DNA of 64,000 bases from Camellia lanceoleosa (taxonomy: Eukaryota; Streptophyta; Magnoliopsida; Ericales; Theaceae), in assembly GCA_025200525.1 (NCBI GenBank), contig CM045762.1, positions 23,811,374 to 23,875,373 on the forward strand. Reading direction: 5' to 3'. Position 1 is the stretch's first letter. Each line of letters starts with the position of its first letter. Below the pieces are notes generated by a model. It was given only the letters and a program-made list of their open reading frames with translations, was not told the DNA's origin and did not search any database. Shown piece by piece: positions 43,947 to 55,605 of this stretch. The translations under genes were made by a program, and so were the position numbers.

Positions 43947-46900
43947 AGTCCTAAACCCAGAATCTCATCAAACCATATAACAATTCAGTTAACAAATGAG
44001 AATTAGTTGGGAAGGAGAGACATAGTGAACAATCACTATTCAAATTACGTGGCTCATGATCCACCCATCAATAACATCTAATTAATTCTCAAACCACTCA
44101 GCTTAAGTTTGTCACTCAGACGCCTTTTACACTTTCTACATCACCAAAAGAAAAGCAAGAAGAAACGTCAGAAATTCACTGAAACATCAGAAACAACTGC
44201 TGCATGGAGAAGAAAGTATATCAATCAAAACAAAAACAAAAGAAGGCGGCTACAAAATGTTGTAAGCATAGGGATGCATGCATGTCTTAAACATTGGATC
44301 AATTACAAGCTCTGTTATTAGAATCGTACGATTCAATTCAATGGGTAATCAATACAAACAGGTTGTGTGAATCGCAAATAGCTATAAATCGTAAATGAAT
44401 CGGTGAACCGAATCAATAATCGTGAATCACTAAAATAGATATTTGACTTTCTTTTTTAATTTTTTATTGTTGTAAAGGGGTTCACACAACCTTTTTAAGG
44501 TCTTTAGGATTACTATATGCCATCTTTAGACTTTCTCCCTATTTACTCTCAAATACTCAAATCTTAGCCGGAAAAAATGAACTTTCTCTCTCCACAATAT
44601 TATAAGCTTACATATTCAATTTTATACAAGTACTTGCATTTACAAAATAAATTTTTTGAATGAATCAAGTGAGATTTTAGAGAGAAAAAAATTGAAGATT
44701 TTGGTTTTTTAACCTTGTAAAAAGTTAAAAAAAACATTGTTGTTGAGTTATTGTCACTTGAAAATTGAAAGTTTGTCTTTATTTGCTTTTTTTAATAAAA
44801 ATGATTGATAAGAAATGGTATCTAAAAGGGAAACTGTGAAATGGTAAATATGGGAACCCATGTTAACTTCTTACCTAGACCACATGATCATCATTTAAAA
44901 TAATATTTTCATTGATTTAAGTCTAAATATTTCATATTTATTAGATACATTTAATACCTAAGTGTGTAGATTTATTTTTCTATGTAATTTTAAAAAAAGG
45001 TGACCGAATCTTTACAATTTATGATTTGATTCGATTCTCGATTTGGAACAATACCATTTCGATTCACGATTCAAATCCCAATTTGACAACTGTGGTTACA
45101 AGCACAAGAAATTTGCCAAGAAGAAATTTGTGACATTAAAACTCATATTGCATTTACAGAAAATAAATAAAGAAAGAAAGAAAGGGAATCATACCGCAGT
45201 TAATGGAATCCAGACCTGACTCCTAGTTCCAGCTAGGTATCTGCCATTAAAAGTTGCAATTTATTAAATAATCAACTTCAGGTAAACCCAATAGAAAATG
45301 ACCAAATCTACTTCCAAAATGAAAATCTGATAAGAAGAAAGTGGTATATCAAACTGAGTAAATTATTGGTTATATTATTAATATTAATTCGATGCAACTT
45401 GAGATAAGAATATTCCTTCGAGTATATATATTTGTATACCATAATGATATATATTCATATAACATGCCACCCAGATCACTCTAGAAGGAGGGTCTCCAAA
45501 CTAGGCTAATAACCACCCTCTGGTTTTAGTAATTCAATTGCCCAAATTAGTCAACATTTGGAAACATTAAATGAAACTACTACAACTGTTAACCACACAG
45601 AATAACAGGGTTTTGCAGAGTAACCTTTAATTATACATTAGCATTCATGCAAATATGTTACTCCTGTGGATTCGTCTTCACTCCTTAGTCCCAGACTTCC
45701 AGTTAAGCATAATTGCAAAGAGACCTTTTCACAACTAATATTCCAAGATGCAAAATATCCTTAGTAAAATGGCACATTCTGTAAATAACAAGAAGTAGAT
45801 TTGTATAGATTTGTATTTTTGAAAGAAATAAATAAGATTCATATTGGCAATTCAAGAACTCTTCAACACATAGAAAAAGAACTTCATTAATTTCAACAAT
45901 GGATACTCCCACATCTCCATTCCTCAAACTTCTACTTTGTACATGATGGTCACTCAACCTATATAACTGAAAGTACACATTTTCTGAAAGTTATCATGTC
46001 AGAACCTCGAGTCTAGAGTTTATCTCACTATGCAATTTGCAACAAAGTGAACTATACACAGTACTCTTATTTTGTGCTACAAGAAAAGGAGTCATTAATT
46101 CTTGAGGGCTGACTGATTATCAATCATACCTATGGGAGTGTCAAAGAAATATTAGACAAGGGATTAAAATTGTGAAATTTATCTTTAAGCAGTGCACATA
46201 TCCAAGAGATGTAGCAACATTCCCAGGAGTGCTTCAAAGTGAGTGTCTGAACTTATTGAAGTATGCTGTGCCTCCTGCATTTAAATGCTGTCGTTGATCT
46301 GATTGCTCAAGGAAAATACTGAACTAGCATCCTCATATTTTGGAAAGTACAGCCTATTAAATGCCTAAGTAATGGGTATCTCATATCCTAATCCATAACC
46401 ACAAATGCAGAGTCCCTTAATATTCATCAACGCATACCCTACCAACAATATGCTGCTCCTTACATTCATTACCAGCTAGTGATGCCTGAAATTTAAAATG
46501 CTACTGCCCTTCCATGCAAATACCTCATTCAACTTCACAAGTTACATCCTTGCATCAAATCATTGGACACACTAGCGATGGCAGGTTTAACCTTTCCATG
46601 ATATTTAACCACTTAGGTTAGCCTTTCTCATAATGCATCACCAATTAAGCTCAAAATTTAAAAAGCCTGCTCTAGCCAACAAACATGCTAATTTTCAAGG
46701 TGCTATGAAAAAATAACAAATAAAAACGAACCCTCATGTAATTGGTTATACATGGTTTGTGTTTTCTGAAAACGTCTCTACTAATGTGATGAATTGCAAA
46801 AGAATTTTGGACCAAAAGACCAATAAGAGTGCTAAAACATGCAAAGTATGTGTATACACAACAAAGTTGACCGACTTCATTAAAATCATTAGACCATCAT

Positions 46901-47880
46901 TCGCAGCCACATTATCCACTTAAGGAGGAGAAACATGTTCAAAATGAATTAGTTTTTAGAATAGGGTATTTTAGTTAATTTCCTCTTAGGGCTCCTTTTT
47001 TGGTTGTGGGTCATTTAATTCTTATTTTTACTTTGGATTAGTTAAGTTGTTATAGAGTTTAAAAGCCATGTTTCCTAAAAAATTTTATTCTTAATAATTT
47101 CTATGTTGTCTAGTTTTCATTTGGTTTGGTTTAGAAACTACTTATTTTGTTGAATTTTGAGTCTCAGATGGTTTTTATATTGATGGGACAACTTTTAGGA
47201 TTTTTTTATTGTTTTTAGTGGTTTCTAGCATCTTTAAGGAGGGGCCTTTGCTATATTTCAAATTTAGAGTTGCTTAAAAAATATTAAAAAATCCTTGATT
47301 AAAGAATAGAGTGTTGAACTCTTCTCGCAATTCCAGAGTGAACCTCAAATAGCCCTTGTGGAGTAAAGTAATTATCTCTGTATTTATCTTTCTTATTTGC
47401 TGAATTCTTGCCAATTTAAACCGTTTGCATTACTTTGATATTCAAAATCTGAACCAAAAGCTTGCCATCCATAGATTTACAAACCCTATTCTTATTCTCA
47501 CTAAACCCACCACTTTCCTTGAAATGCAACACAACCCCAGAATACAACAAATACTAGGTTGCCCTCAAGGCCATTTTCACTATCCCAATACACTCTACTT
47601 AACTTAGGTTATTCGATCCAATTGCTATTTGACAACACCTAGTTACTCTTTGCAGTATTGCAAATTTAACCGTGTTACTCATTGTACTCCTCTATGTCTA
47701 AACATTGAATAATCATATGCAGACTACATTGACTGGTGATGTTGCTAGTACCATCCTCATCTTAGAATCAATCCACCCAAACCAGGACAATTTGCACTAT
47801 TTTCTCAATATAGAAATACACCTCACCAATATTTGGGCTGCCGTTCTCACTCAAACCTAATAGTCAGTAGAACTACAACA
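43947..47880. other. Gene-less stretch left of copy B; may include USP intron
   Basis: Ordinary AT-rich DNA with no recognised coding sequence. At 45233-45240 (minus) an acceptor-like AATGGCAG is followed by ATACCTAG. Joined to the phase-1 donor of the copy-B USP exon this would give Asp-Thr-stop, a plausible C-terminus, but the intron would be 3.6 kb. This is a guess. Confidence 0.3.
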
Positions 47881-48843
47881 ACTATCAAGATACAAGCACA
47901 CAAACAACTACTAGGCCTGAGCTTCAAAATTTAGGCTTATTAAAGTACTAACGCTATTTTTAATTATCACTCATTGTAGGTGGTTGTCACCAACATTCCT
48001 CAATGACCAGGATTGATATTGCCTCTGACCAAGCCAGTCAAAGTCAAGCATGATACAACAACCAATTCCAAAATTATCAAGCACATTCTTCACTATTACA
48101 AAAAGATTTTTAGAGAAAAAAGCCACATCTCTATCACAAAAGTTTTAAGATCTAGGGAAATTCAATGCAAATTTACATAATAACAAGACAACAGATGCTC
48201 TGCATTGAGAATAAATGCAGGGCTTTCTTTCCTCTGCAATCTTCCCTTCCAGATTTTAGGAAAACAACAACCATAGGAAGAAAGCGCACAGCTTGCCTTA
48301 GTCTCTAAGCCACTACTAACTCGGGTCAATCTAAGATATTTTAAAGAATGTGTCTTTCTTTATTTACATCGAACACACTAAATCACAATGAACTTAGCAC
48401 CATAGATCTACAAGTACACACCAATCTAGATGCTCAATTCTGCTAAACAGTTATTTTTTTCAAGCTTCTATGTGTCATACATTTGATTTGTTTATTGGTT
48501 CATGCACAGATCAATATGTGGATTTTCTTACTCAAGCAATATAGAATTCTAACATACATCAACACAAACTTCTCATATGAAAATGTCTAAAACATTCTCA
48601 CAATGAACATATGATATCTTTCAGAACATACAATTATTATGAAATTATGTATAATGCACTAATCACCTCCGAATAAACCAAGCAACAACTTTTCTCGTAA
48701 TAAACCTGTTATAGATAACATAAGAGGCAAAACTCCAAATCCCAATTGCCAATTGCAGCATTCAATCAAAGCAATTAAACAGCTCAATTTCATATTCAAC
48801 CGCTAAAAACAACCAAGCAAAAAAAAAGAGAAACACACCACAC
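47881..48843. other. Putative USP intron, copy B
   Basis: Matches 1-959 with few differences. Minus-strand downstream of the USP donor at 48843. No coding sequence. Confidence 0.5.
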
Positions 48844-49545
48844 CTTTCCGATCATCGGTAGCATCATGATACTCAGGCTCATCCTCATCCTCCGCCGCAG
48901 AAGCCACGGAAACCACAGGCTCAGCACCGTCATTCCCACCATCTTTCTCATCCGGATACCTAACAACCACCACGGACAAACACAGTGCCTCACACAGTAA
49001 TCGCTAACACTCCCAAGCCTCCCATTGTTCCCTCTCTTCGTCGCACCAAACCCTCGGCTCCCCATAATCACAGTACTCAACCCTAGCCTCTCAACCTCCA
49101 AACACAGCCTCTCCTTCATATCATGATCCTTCACAATATGGATCTTAAACGGTATCTGAGCCTCAACAATCGGCTGAGCTAGGTCAGAAATTTTGGTGTT
49201 CGTAAACATATCGAAATCGTCTTCGAGTTTCTGCTGAGACGCTTCGTTAGAGTCGTCGACGATGGAGAGATCGACGGAGCCCCAATCGGCGCCGTATAGA
49301 ACGGAGGTAGGGCGGACGTGGAGGAGGATCACGGCGTCGCCGGGGCGGAGATAGTGGTGGACGGCCCATTTGACGGCGAAGGCGCTCTCGTCGCTGAGAT
49401 CGACGGCGATTCCGATGCGGCGTTGGGCGCCGGCGGTGGGGGTGTTGGTGGCGGAGGGAGTGAAGCGTGGGGAGGAGGATTTTACTTTGATGGCGGCGAG
49501 GAGGGGGAGGTCGGAATCCGGCGGCGGCGGCGGCGGCGGCTGCAT
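48844..49545 (-). CDS. Universal stress protein (PHOS32/34-like), first coding exon, copy B, frameshifted near the C-terminus
   Basis: Starts at ATG 49545 with a poly-Pro N-terminus (MQPPPPPPPDSDLP) in frame with the Usp domain (about residues 43-195). A Ser-Pro site at 25-26 corresponds to the phosphosite region of PHOS32/34. The ATP motif is at residues 162-179. The exon is in frame as far as CVCP (residues 188-191). One base is then missing: the plus strand has GG at 48974-48975 where copy A has GGG. The frame leaves the expected VVVVRYP sequence there. The splice donor is AAAG/GTGTGG (48843-48842). So this copy has the intact start and copy A the intact end. Confidence 0.85.
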
Positions 49546-49723
49546 GGTGGTGGTGGAGGAGAGAGAAAATTAGGGTTTTTTTTTTTTGTTGGTGTTTGGG
49601 AGTTTGATCGTTGACAGTGGCACGAGTTTTTGGGGGGCTTTTCTTTGTTTTCTTTGATGGAGGACTGTGAAAAGTGACTGAGAAAATGAGGAATTTTTCC
49701 TTTTGTAGGCAAAGAAGAAGTGG

Positions 49724-49730
49724 TTTTATA
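49724..49730 (-). promoter_or_regulatory. TATA box of the USP gene, copy B
   Basis: TATAAAA on the minus strand, about 180 bases upstream of the ATG at 49545. Same context as 1827-1833. Confidence 0.6.
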
Positions 49731-49865
49731 TTCCCTTTGTTTTCCTGGTTTGGGCTTTTTCTTTCTATGTGTGGAATGGGTTAAGGAAATTGGTGGATTG
49801 GATAAGAGGATTGTAAATTAAAGTAAAAGCCCATTATCTTTTGTGTTGTTTTCTTTTTATTTTTT

Positions 49866-50210
49866 GTTATTTACATGGAGACTTCATAAATTATTTAAAA
49901 ATATTATTTGAATTATAAAAAATATATAAATGGACCTCCTAAACTATTGCAAAGTATTGCTTTATTCTCTAAATTATAAAATCATACAAATAAACTCCCT
50001 AAACTATTGACGTGTTTTCTTTTGACCCCTTCATCAGGGAGTCCAATTGGTATATTTTATAATTTAGGGGGGGTCTATTCATAAGCTTTTACAGTTTAGG
50101 TGATCAAAGTGATACTTTTTAATAGTTTAGGGGTCTATTTATTAAATTTTATAATTTAAGAGGTCAAAATAATCTTTTTTAATAATTTTAGAGGTCTCTA
50201 TGTAAATAAC
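49866..50210. mobile_element. MITE-like inverted-repeat element, copy B
   Basis: Counterpart of 1968-2299 with the same GTTATTTACATGGAGAC ends. It is 13 bases longer, mainly through homopolymer differences (for instance a G-run near 50066) and a few inserted bases near 50030. Confidence 0.65.
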
Positions 50211-50713
50211 TTTTTTATTTTTTCTTCTCTCTCATACTAATGTTTATTTTAAAGAAGAAAATGGAAGGGTTGAATAAAACTTCTATAAATTATTGAATAA
50301 AGTTTCTTATCAATAGAGATATCAGGAAAATATTATGATTCATGAAGATTTAGTAACGTGTTCAACAGTAATATCATAATTGGAAGCACACACATGCTTT
50401 TTGTGCATGACTTTTATTTCGGTATGTTTAAATGTGAAGACAAAATTAAATAGTTAAAGGAAGAGAATAGAAGAAAAAAAATCAGCAAGTGTTACAATCG
50501 AGACATGAATTCTTAGCCACCATCCTCTAACGAACATGCATAATTCCCCCAAACAAAGGCACTGAGGTGTTCAAGTACTTAGGCACACTCATGCTTTTCA
50601 GACTCTTGAGAGGATCTTCATTATCAAGGTACTTCGGATTGTAAGAATTATTAATTTCTTTTATAATCTAATTTTTTTGTTGATTTTTTTTTTAGTGGTG
50701 CCTCATGAAGTTA

Positions 50714-51075
50714 GAGGATTCAATTTTTAAGTGGTTTACTCTTAAAAGTTTGTATTAAATTTCATTATATACTAATCAAACCAACAATTTTCTAATTGGT
50801 CAGTGGATATATTTATCTGATCATCACGTGTCAAACTCAGATTTAACTCTTATTGATCTTTCTGTTGTCCGAATCATACAATTAAATGAGTGTCCCTATG
50901 AGGATTCAATTTTTAAGTGGTTTACTCTTAAAAGTTTGTATTAAGTTTTATTATATATTAATCAAACCAACAATTCTCTAGTTGGTTAGTGGATATGTTC
51001 ATCTATTCATCACATATGCAACTCCGATTTAACTCATATTTGTTGTCCGAATCATATAATTAAATGAGTGATACT
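50714..51075. repeat. Two-unit tandem repeat, 186-bp period, copy B
   Basis: Units start at 50714 and 50900, as in copy A (2802, 2988). The surrounding 50211-51395 is gene-less AT-rich DNA with an (AAT)n run near 51141-51174. Confidence 0.8.
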
Positions 51076-51140
51076 ATCCTCAACTTTACATTTTTAAAGT
51101 GAGTTTAAAAGATTATGGTTTAGACACGATTCTAAATTAA

Positions 51141-51174
<34 letters not shown>

Positions 51175-51395
51175 GTCAAACCAACAAAATAATAATAATA
51201 ATTGTCCACTTTAAAGATTGTTAAGACTGATTAACCAAATTAGTCGGGGCTAGGTAAATCATGTGCTGACCCACAACCTTTACTTCAAAAGCGAGGCTTG
51301 GGCTTTGCAAGATGACCATATGATATGAAACCTATTTTTCAATATTGGATTAATATATATTAAATAATATTACTGTTGAAAAACTTCCATAACAA

Positions 51396-51477
51396 GTGGA
51401 CGTGCCAGAGTGGTTATCGGGCATGACTAGAAATCATGTGGGCTCTGCCCGCGCAGGTTCGAATCCTGCCGTCCACG
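51396..51477 (+). tRNA. tRNA-Ser(AGA), copy B
   Basis: Identical over all 82 bases to 3483-3564. Anticodon AGA at 51429-51431, with the acceptor stem closing at 51470-51476 and discriminator G at 51477. A T-run follows as terminator. Confidence 0.97.
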
Positions 51478-51637
51478 CCTTTTTTTTTATTTTACTTTTT
51501 CCAAAAATGTTACAATCATTAATAAATTAAAAATTTTAAACATATAAATTTTTATACATAAAAATGATATAGAATAATATGGTAATCACATTTTCATTAA
51601 CAAAACAAAAACATTTAGGAATACATTCTAAGACTTA

Positions 51638-52108
51638 GAGCATCTCCAACCCATTCTTCAAAATTTCAAATATAAAGGATCCTTTCTAATTTTGAACTCC
51701 AACCTATCTTTCATTTCTTTCTTCCAAATAAAGGAAGATGGATTGATCCTTCAAATATGAAGGGAGGATAAACAAAATGAAGGAGCCTCTAAAACACTAT
51801 TCACTCTACATTTCTTATTGTATTCAAAATAATTTTTAATGTGTAAATTTAATTTTTATAAAATTGACATCAATAAAAAGTATAAAATCATACCTTTAAA
51901 ATGAGTATAATATTAAATATATTTTACAAAAATTTTAAAATTAAATATTTATTAATGAACAAAATTACTTTTTGATTGGAGTTTGAATGAAGGAAATGAA
52001 AGTTTGTGGTTGGAGTTTGAATGAGTAGTAACCTCCTCTATATTTACTTTTTGAATAAAAAAATATTATTTTCATCCTCTTGAGAAGAGGATGTGGTTGG
52101 AGTTGCTC
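51638..52108. mobile_element. Tourist/PIF-Harbinger-type MITE, copy B
   Basis: Counterpart of 3725-4193, with TTA target duplications at 51635-51637 and 52109-52111. Two bases longer. Confidence 0.85.
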
Positions 52109-52131
52109 TTAGCGTGAGACTTTAATATTAT

Positions 52132-52346
52132 GGCCTTGTTTGGGAAGTCGGTTAAAATAAGCTAAAATTTTTGTGTTTGGAAAGACGATTGGATTTTTTT
52201 ATAATAGATGTGATGTTTGTGAGAAAAAAAGTGAAATAATTATGGGTTTGATGTGATATTTTGTCTTATTAGTCATTTTAGCTTATTTTGTCTTTTTGTG
52301 AATTTTAGCCTAAAATTGGCTATTCTAGCCTTTGCCAAACAAGGCC
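52132..52346. mobile_element. Short MITE with GGCCTTGTTTGG termini, copy B
   Basis: Counterpart of 4217-4431 with the same length and ends. Confidence 0.75.
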
Positions 52347-54098
52347 TATATTTCAATGATACATTTGATATTTCTAACTTTATTGGATCATAACTAGTCC
52401 ATTAAACATTAGAAAAATAATCAGCTTATTTTGTTCCATTTTTTCAAAAACACTTTTCAAAAAATTCTACTTTTTTATTTTTCATGTTCTTTTATTTTTA
52501 CTGAATTTTTTTAATATTTTAAGCAATTTTTTTTACTGTTTAGACACACCTAATATAAATACACCTAAAATGTAAAAAAAAAATCTTTTAAAAATTCACT
52601 AAATACTAAAAATACAAAAATTCAGTACATTTTTTGTATTTTTATGTATTTATTAATTTTTTAAAATAATTTTTCACAATTTTTTTATTTTTTAGATACA
52701 TCTAAGTAAAGTGCATCCAAAAAAATTTTAAAAAAAATTAAAACTTTAAAAATATTCACTAAAAAAAACCCGAAAATCAAAAAACTCAATTTTTAAAAAA
52801 ACTTAATCCAGAAAACTCAAACCAAACACACTGAATATTTTTGTGAAACAATGTCAAAATAATTACATTATATGAACAAATCTGACACATAAAAAAGTAC
52901 CTACACCTCGTGAAAATGAGATTTAATGTGTTTGGTTTCAGTTTTTTGAATTCAATTTTGTGTAAATTTAGTTTTTTGTGTTTACGTATTTTTTTGTTTT
53001 TAGTAAATATTTTTTAAATTTTAAGCTTTTTTTTATTTTTTTAGATGCACCTTACTTAGATGTATTTAAAAAGTAAAATATTTGTGAAAAATATTTTAAA
53101 AAATTAATAAATATACAAAAATACGAAAAATATATTGAATTTTTGTATTTTTTTATATTTTTGTTATTTAATGATTTTTTAAAAAAAAAAATTCATGAAA
53201 ATTATATTTTTTTAAGTATATTTATATTAAGTGTGTCTAAAAATATAAAAAAAAAAATCAGTAAAAATAAAAAAAATACGAAAAACAAGAAAATAAATTT
53301 TTTTGAAAAATATTTTCAAAAAACTGAAAACAAACATAGTGATTTTTTTTTTTTTTTTCTTCTATCAGTTTGAAATGCAATTTCTCCTTAAACATTCTCC
53401 TTAGAAAACACACACCAATGATTTCTAGCCTTTATGTTAAACTATAAGAATTCTCCATCCAATATAATTCGAAGAAAGAGAAGAGTAGTAAATAATGAAA
53501 AAGAAGAAGAAACTGAGCACCCAATGGAACGAGAGTTGATAAAAGCAGAGAGAGAGCTTCCACTCTCTCCTCTCATATTTTTGTACTGTGTGCTGCTGCT
53601 GTTGCCTGCTAGCTGAGAGCAGCCTGTGGCAACTGTGAATTGGGAACCACTAGCAGCTTCCTAACTAATAAGCAGTAATCCATAGACTCCCTCTCTCCCT
53701 TCTTTTAAAGTTCATTATTGTTGAAATATAAATAATAACCTTACTAATTTTTTTAATAACTTGACGGTTAACAATTTAATATTAGAACTAGCAATAGATT
53801 TTGTTTTTAAATCTCACCATTTACATGTCTTTTGCTAGTTTATAGAGAAGAGTATGTCTAGACTTTTTGATAATATAAATAATAAAGTCATCCCTCTCTC
53901 TCTTAGATAATATTTGATTTATTGAAATGAAAATATATTAAAATTGAATGATTTTTTCTTAGCCTCATTTTACAACGGCCATTTCCTTATACTAGTGAAT
54001 GACGATTCTGTTTAAAATGTGAAAATGAACATTTTAATAGAATGACCATTCTATTTTATGAACTAAACATAATATTAAAATTTAAATTTTTAGATAAG
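52347..54098. other. AT-rich repeats and gene-less stretch, copy B
   Basis: Holds the degenerate AT-rich member (about 52415-52840), the AT-rich MITE-like element (52927-53337) and the stretch up to the LINE tail, matching 4432-6182 with small indels. No gene. Confidence 0.5.
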
Positions 54099-55605
54099 TT
54101 TTTTTTTTTTTTTTTTGATCGGCAAAAAAGAAAGAACTTTATTGATGAAATAAACAAGTACCAGGTACAGAGCAAATTACATCAATAAAGAAAAAGGAGA
54201 ATGCAAAAGCATCACAATGAGTTAAATCATCCCAACAAGGTTGGCACCATCTAACTCATCCTATCATTTGCTAGCACCCCTTGAGTTAGTGAGAGACTAA
54301 CAAGAAAGAGTACCACCCAACACGACAACAAATAAGACAAAGCATTGGCATACACTGAACTAAATACTCACAACTATCCTCAGTTAAATCTTCATAAACT
54401 GGCTACTCAATCCTGCGATCACAGAGACCTGGCAGTGACCATGGCTGTTTGATTCTGCCTTCTCACATAGACTTCAAACAAGGGACACCATGTACTCTCT
54501 ACACCAGCAGGAGCATGCCAAAGTCGCCCCAAACTGATCTGAAATAGCAACATCACAGCAATATAGCATCATCAAATACAAAGAACACCCACCATACACC
54601 TCCATTCTCAGAGCGTATCACTACCGAGAGTATCTCTGCTAAGAAACAGATAAAACAGAACACTTCCCCTATCTAAGCAGAGCAAATAGATCAGAACCAG
54701 CTGCCCTGCTATCCAATAGATTCCAGAGCAAACAGATTCCATCCTCCCAGTAGACCTCCCAGCAGCAAGCCTCACACTGAGCAAAACAGCTGCCCTTCTA
54801 AAGCAAACCATATTCCAAAGAAATCAAGGCCAAACTGATGCCGACCACCCTCCACTTTCACACCAATGCAAACCACCTTCCAGAGATTCAGACCACTCTC
54901 CAAGAAGCATGGAATTGGATTATGGACTGGTGCAGCCAGCCTAACACTAAACAAAACCAGTCACACCAATGCAAACCATTTTCCAATGCAAACCAGCAGA
55001 CCTCACACCCAGCAGACCTCACACCAATGCAAACCATTTCCAAAGAAACACAAGGCCAAAGCTGATGCAGACCACCCTCCACTGATGAAGATAGAAACAC
55101 TAACAGAAATCTTAACTCAGCCAACATCCTTAATGCAAAACCTTACCTGTTGGTAATTGAAACTGAAACCTTGCACCAAAACAATACGGCAGCAGATGGA
55201 GACTAACACCCAGCCAGAATTTCACGCCAACATACTCCAGAATTTTAGACCAGTCAAATTTACAAACCAATCTTGGTCATATAGCAAAGAAAGTATCCGC
55301 ATCAAAGCCAAAACACATATAGCAGCAGATGTGAGAGGTTAGAGAAGCCACCTTTCAGACCAAGGCAATACAGATCACCCAAAATGAGTTCTTCCAACCC
55401 AAATGCAGACCTCCCACCTAGTTAACAACCAATCCGTACAATACAACAACACAATAGCAACCTATCTAGTCGTTAACAACCTCACAGCTGAGCCAGGCTA
55501 GTAGCAACATAACAGGACAGAATTCACCAACTGTGATCCTAGACAACACCTGACTTGTGAAAAGTTAAACACAACATCGTTGACTGAAAATGAAGCATCC
55601 CTGAA

